From the NCBI GenBank assembly GCA_003344405.1, contig NOWV01000082.1, positions 124,001-188,000 of the forward strand: a stretch of DNA of 64,000 nt. Direction: 5' to 3'. Of the stretch, positions 63,259-64,000 are shown in pieces (within the stretch, counting starts at the first letter, position 1; each line of letters begins with the position of its first letter). The stretch comes from Trichoplax sp. H2 (lineage: Eukaryota > Placozoa > Uniplacotomia > Trichoplacea). The notes under the pieces are model-generated. The model was not told the origin of the DNA. It was given only the letters and a program-made list of their open reading frames with translations, and did not search any database. The translations under genes and the position numbers were made by a program.

Positions 63259-64000
63259 CTATTCTTGAGGACTAAAGTTCTTAAATAAAGATTTAGCTTC
63301 CTCTTGACTAATTAAATTACCACCCCAACGTAACTGATGTAGATTTTTAATGTTATTAATTATTAATTTTAATCCTCCTATGGTTATTTTGGTGTCACGA
63401 ATATCTAATTCTCTCAAACGACAACTTTCGTGCTCTAATAGTATTTTGATATATTTCATTGCTTTGTTGCCTAATACATTATGACTGATATTTAAGTACT
63501 GCAAATTCTCTAACTGACCATGATCCCTGACAAAATGATCAACGAGTCTTCTTATGCCAGATGCGCCCAAGCAATTTTCACTTAAATTTAAACTGTGTAA
63601 TCCTTGACTAAGATTTTTAAGCCGGTCTGTAATAAAATCTATTGCATCGTTTGTCAATTCACAGCCTTTTAAATCGCAGATTTTAGATTCCTGTATTTTC
63701 TGATTTCCTTCGCCATTAAATAAATGGCTGCATTTAACAAAGCCTTTGATACTACTTATAAATTGATCATCGGATGTTTTTGTGTCGTCACTTTTATCGA
63801 AAGGTTGAGTGATTCTATACTCAGCGTTTGCTATAATCTCCAACAAATAAAGTTGATCATGAAATTTTTCGATTATTGTTAAAGCATTTTCTTTGTTAAG
63901 TTGATTCTTGAATAAGTTTATTGTACGAAGGTGTCGAAATTTCGTAGACTCTATCGCAGTCAATAGATAGAGAACCCCATCAATCGTAATATTGTTATAA
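63259..64000 (-). CDS. Leucine-rich-repeat protein, 3' part, open at window edge
   Basis: Frame open from the window end to a stop at 63259, at least 246 residues visible. Ribonuclease-inhibitor-type LRR units are seen: HLRTINLFKNQLNKENA, LKGCELTNDAIDFITDRL, LHSLNLSENCLGASGIRRLV, LQYLNISHNVLGNKAMKYI, LRELDIRDTKITIGGLKLI and LHQLRWGGNLISQEEAKSLF. The same frame continues upstream without a start (YNNITIDGVLYLL), so the 5' part lies beyond 64000. No membrane segment is visible. Such LRRs occur in NLR, LRRC34-like and other proteins; the family cannot be fixed from this fragment. Confidence 0.8.
   Translation of the reverse strand, partial: YNNITIDGVLYLLTAIESTKFRHLRTINLFKNQLNKENALTIIEKFHDQLYLLEIIANAEYRITQPFDKSDDTKTSDDQFISSIKGFVKCSHLFNGEGNQKIQESKICDLKGCELTNDAIDFITDRLKNLSQGLHSLNLSENCLGASGIRRLVDHFVRDHGQLENLQYLNISHNVLGNKAMKYIKILLEHESCRLRELDIRDTKITIGGLKLIINNIKNLHQLRWGGNLISQEEAKSLFKNFSPQE

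Noticed and set aside
1-64000. CRISPR array, operon, insertion sequence or autonomous transposon
   Set aside because: The DNA is eukaryotic with spliceosomal introns. The pentamer repeats have no unique spacers of constant length, and no transposase or reverse transcriptase motif was seen.

Overview
This is AT-rich eukaryotic nuclear DNA carrying intron-rich, standard-code genes (TAA, TGA and TAG stops; GT-AG introns mostly of about 70 to 1000 bases). The gene set is animal: a RAB21 GTPase, an ARFGAP2/3-type ArfGAP, proteasome subunit alpha-6, a CCDC34-like protein, a MANEC/MANSC1-like membrane protein, a Rabin8/RAB3IP-type Rab GEF, chaperonin CCT2, ZNF593 and a zeta/iota-class diacylglycerol kinase with ankyrin repeats. 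Rich ancestral-looking introns with short intergenic spaces suggest an early-branching metazoan. A placozoan would fit, but the sequence read alone does not prove this.

Layout: 1-2.2 kb RAB21 (+). 2.2-5.2 kb is 3' intergenic space. 5.2-8.8 kb ARFGAP2/3 (-), divergent from PSMA1 (+, 10.5-12.2 kb). 12.2-15.8 kb is largely empty, with two hairpins and a possible signal-peptide exon. 15.8-16.3 kb is an unknown gene (-). 17.1-18.8 kb is a single-exon Sel1-repeat protein (-). 20.7-21.7 kb is a small unknown ORF and a CCDC34-like gene (-). 23.6-25.4 kb is the MANEC membrane protein (-), divergent from Rabin8 (+, 26.5-29.7 kb). 32.6-35.0 kb is a small secreted acidic protein spread over five exons (+). 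35-40.2 kb is a gene-poor stretch. 40.2-44.1 kb CCT2 (-) is divergent from ZNF593 (+, 44.9-45.8 kb). 47.5-56.3 kb is the DGK gene (-), 58.2-59.5 kb an unknown 394-residue protein (+), and 63.3 kb to the window end the 3' part of a leucine-rich-repeat gene (-).

The most distinctive feature is not a gene. Dense blocks of the pentamer TACAG/CTGTA, flipping orientation at GTAC palindromes, sit immediately upstream of most gene 5' ends and fill the three divergent promoter regions (ARFGAP-PSMA1, MANEC-Rabin8, CCT2-ZNF593). They are nearly absent from the convergent or 3' intergenic spaces and from the gene-poor 30-44 kb stretch. This looks like a promoter- or boundary-associated repeat family and is the best candidate here for something undescribed.

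Several genes belong to membrane traffic and lipid signalling (RAB21, ARFGAP2/3, Rabin8, DGK), but they do not form an operon-like unit. Exon borders were placed by reading splice signals and checking codon phase against family conservation; those marked approximate were not all phase-checked.
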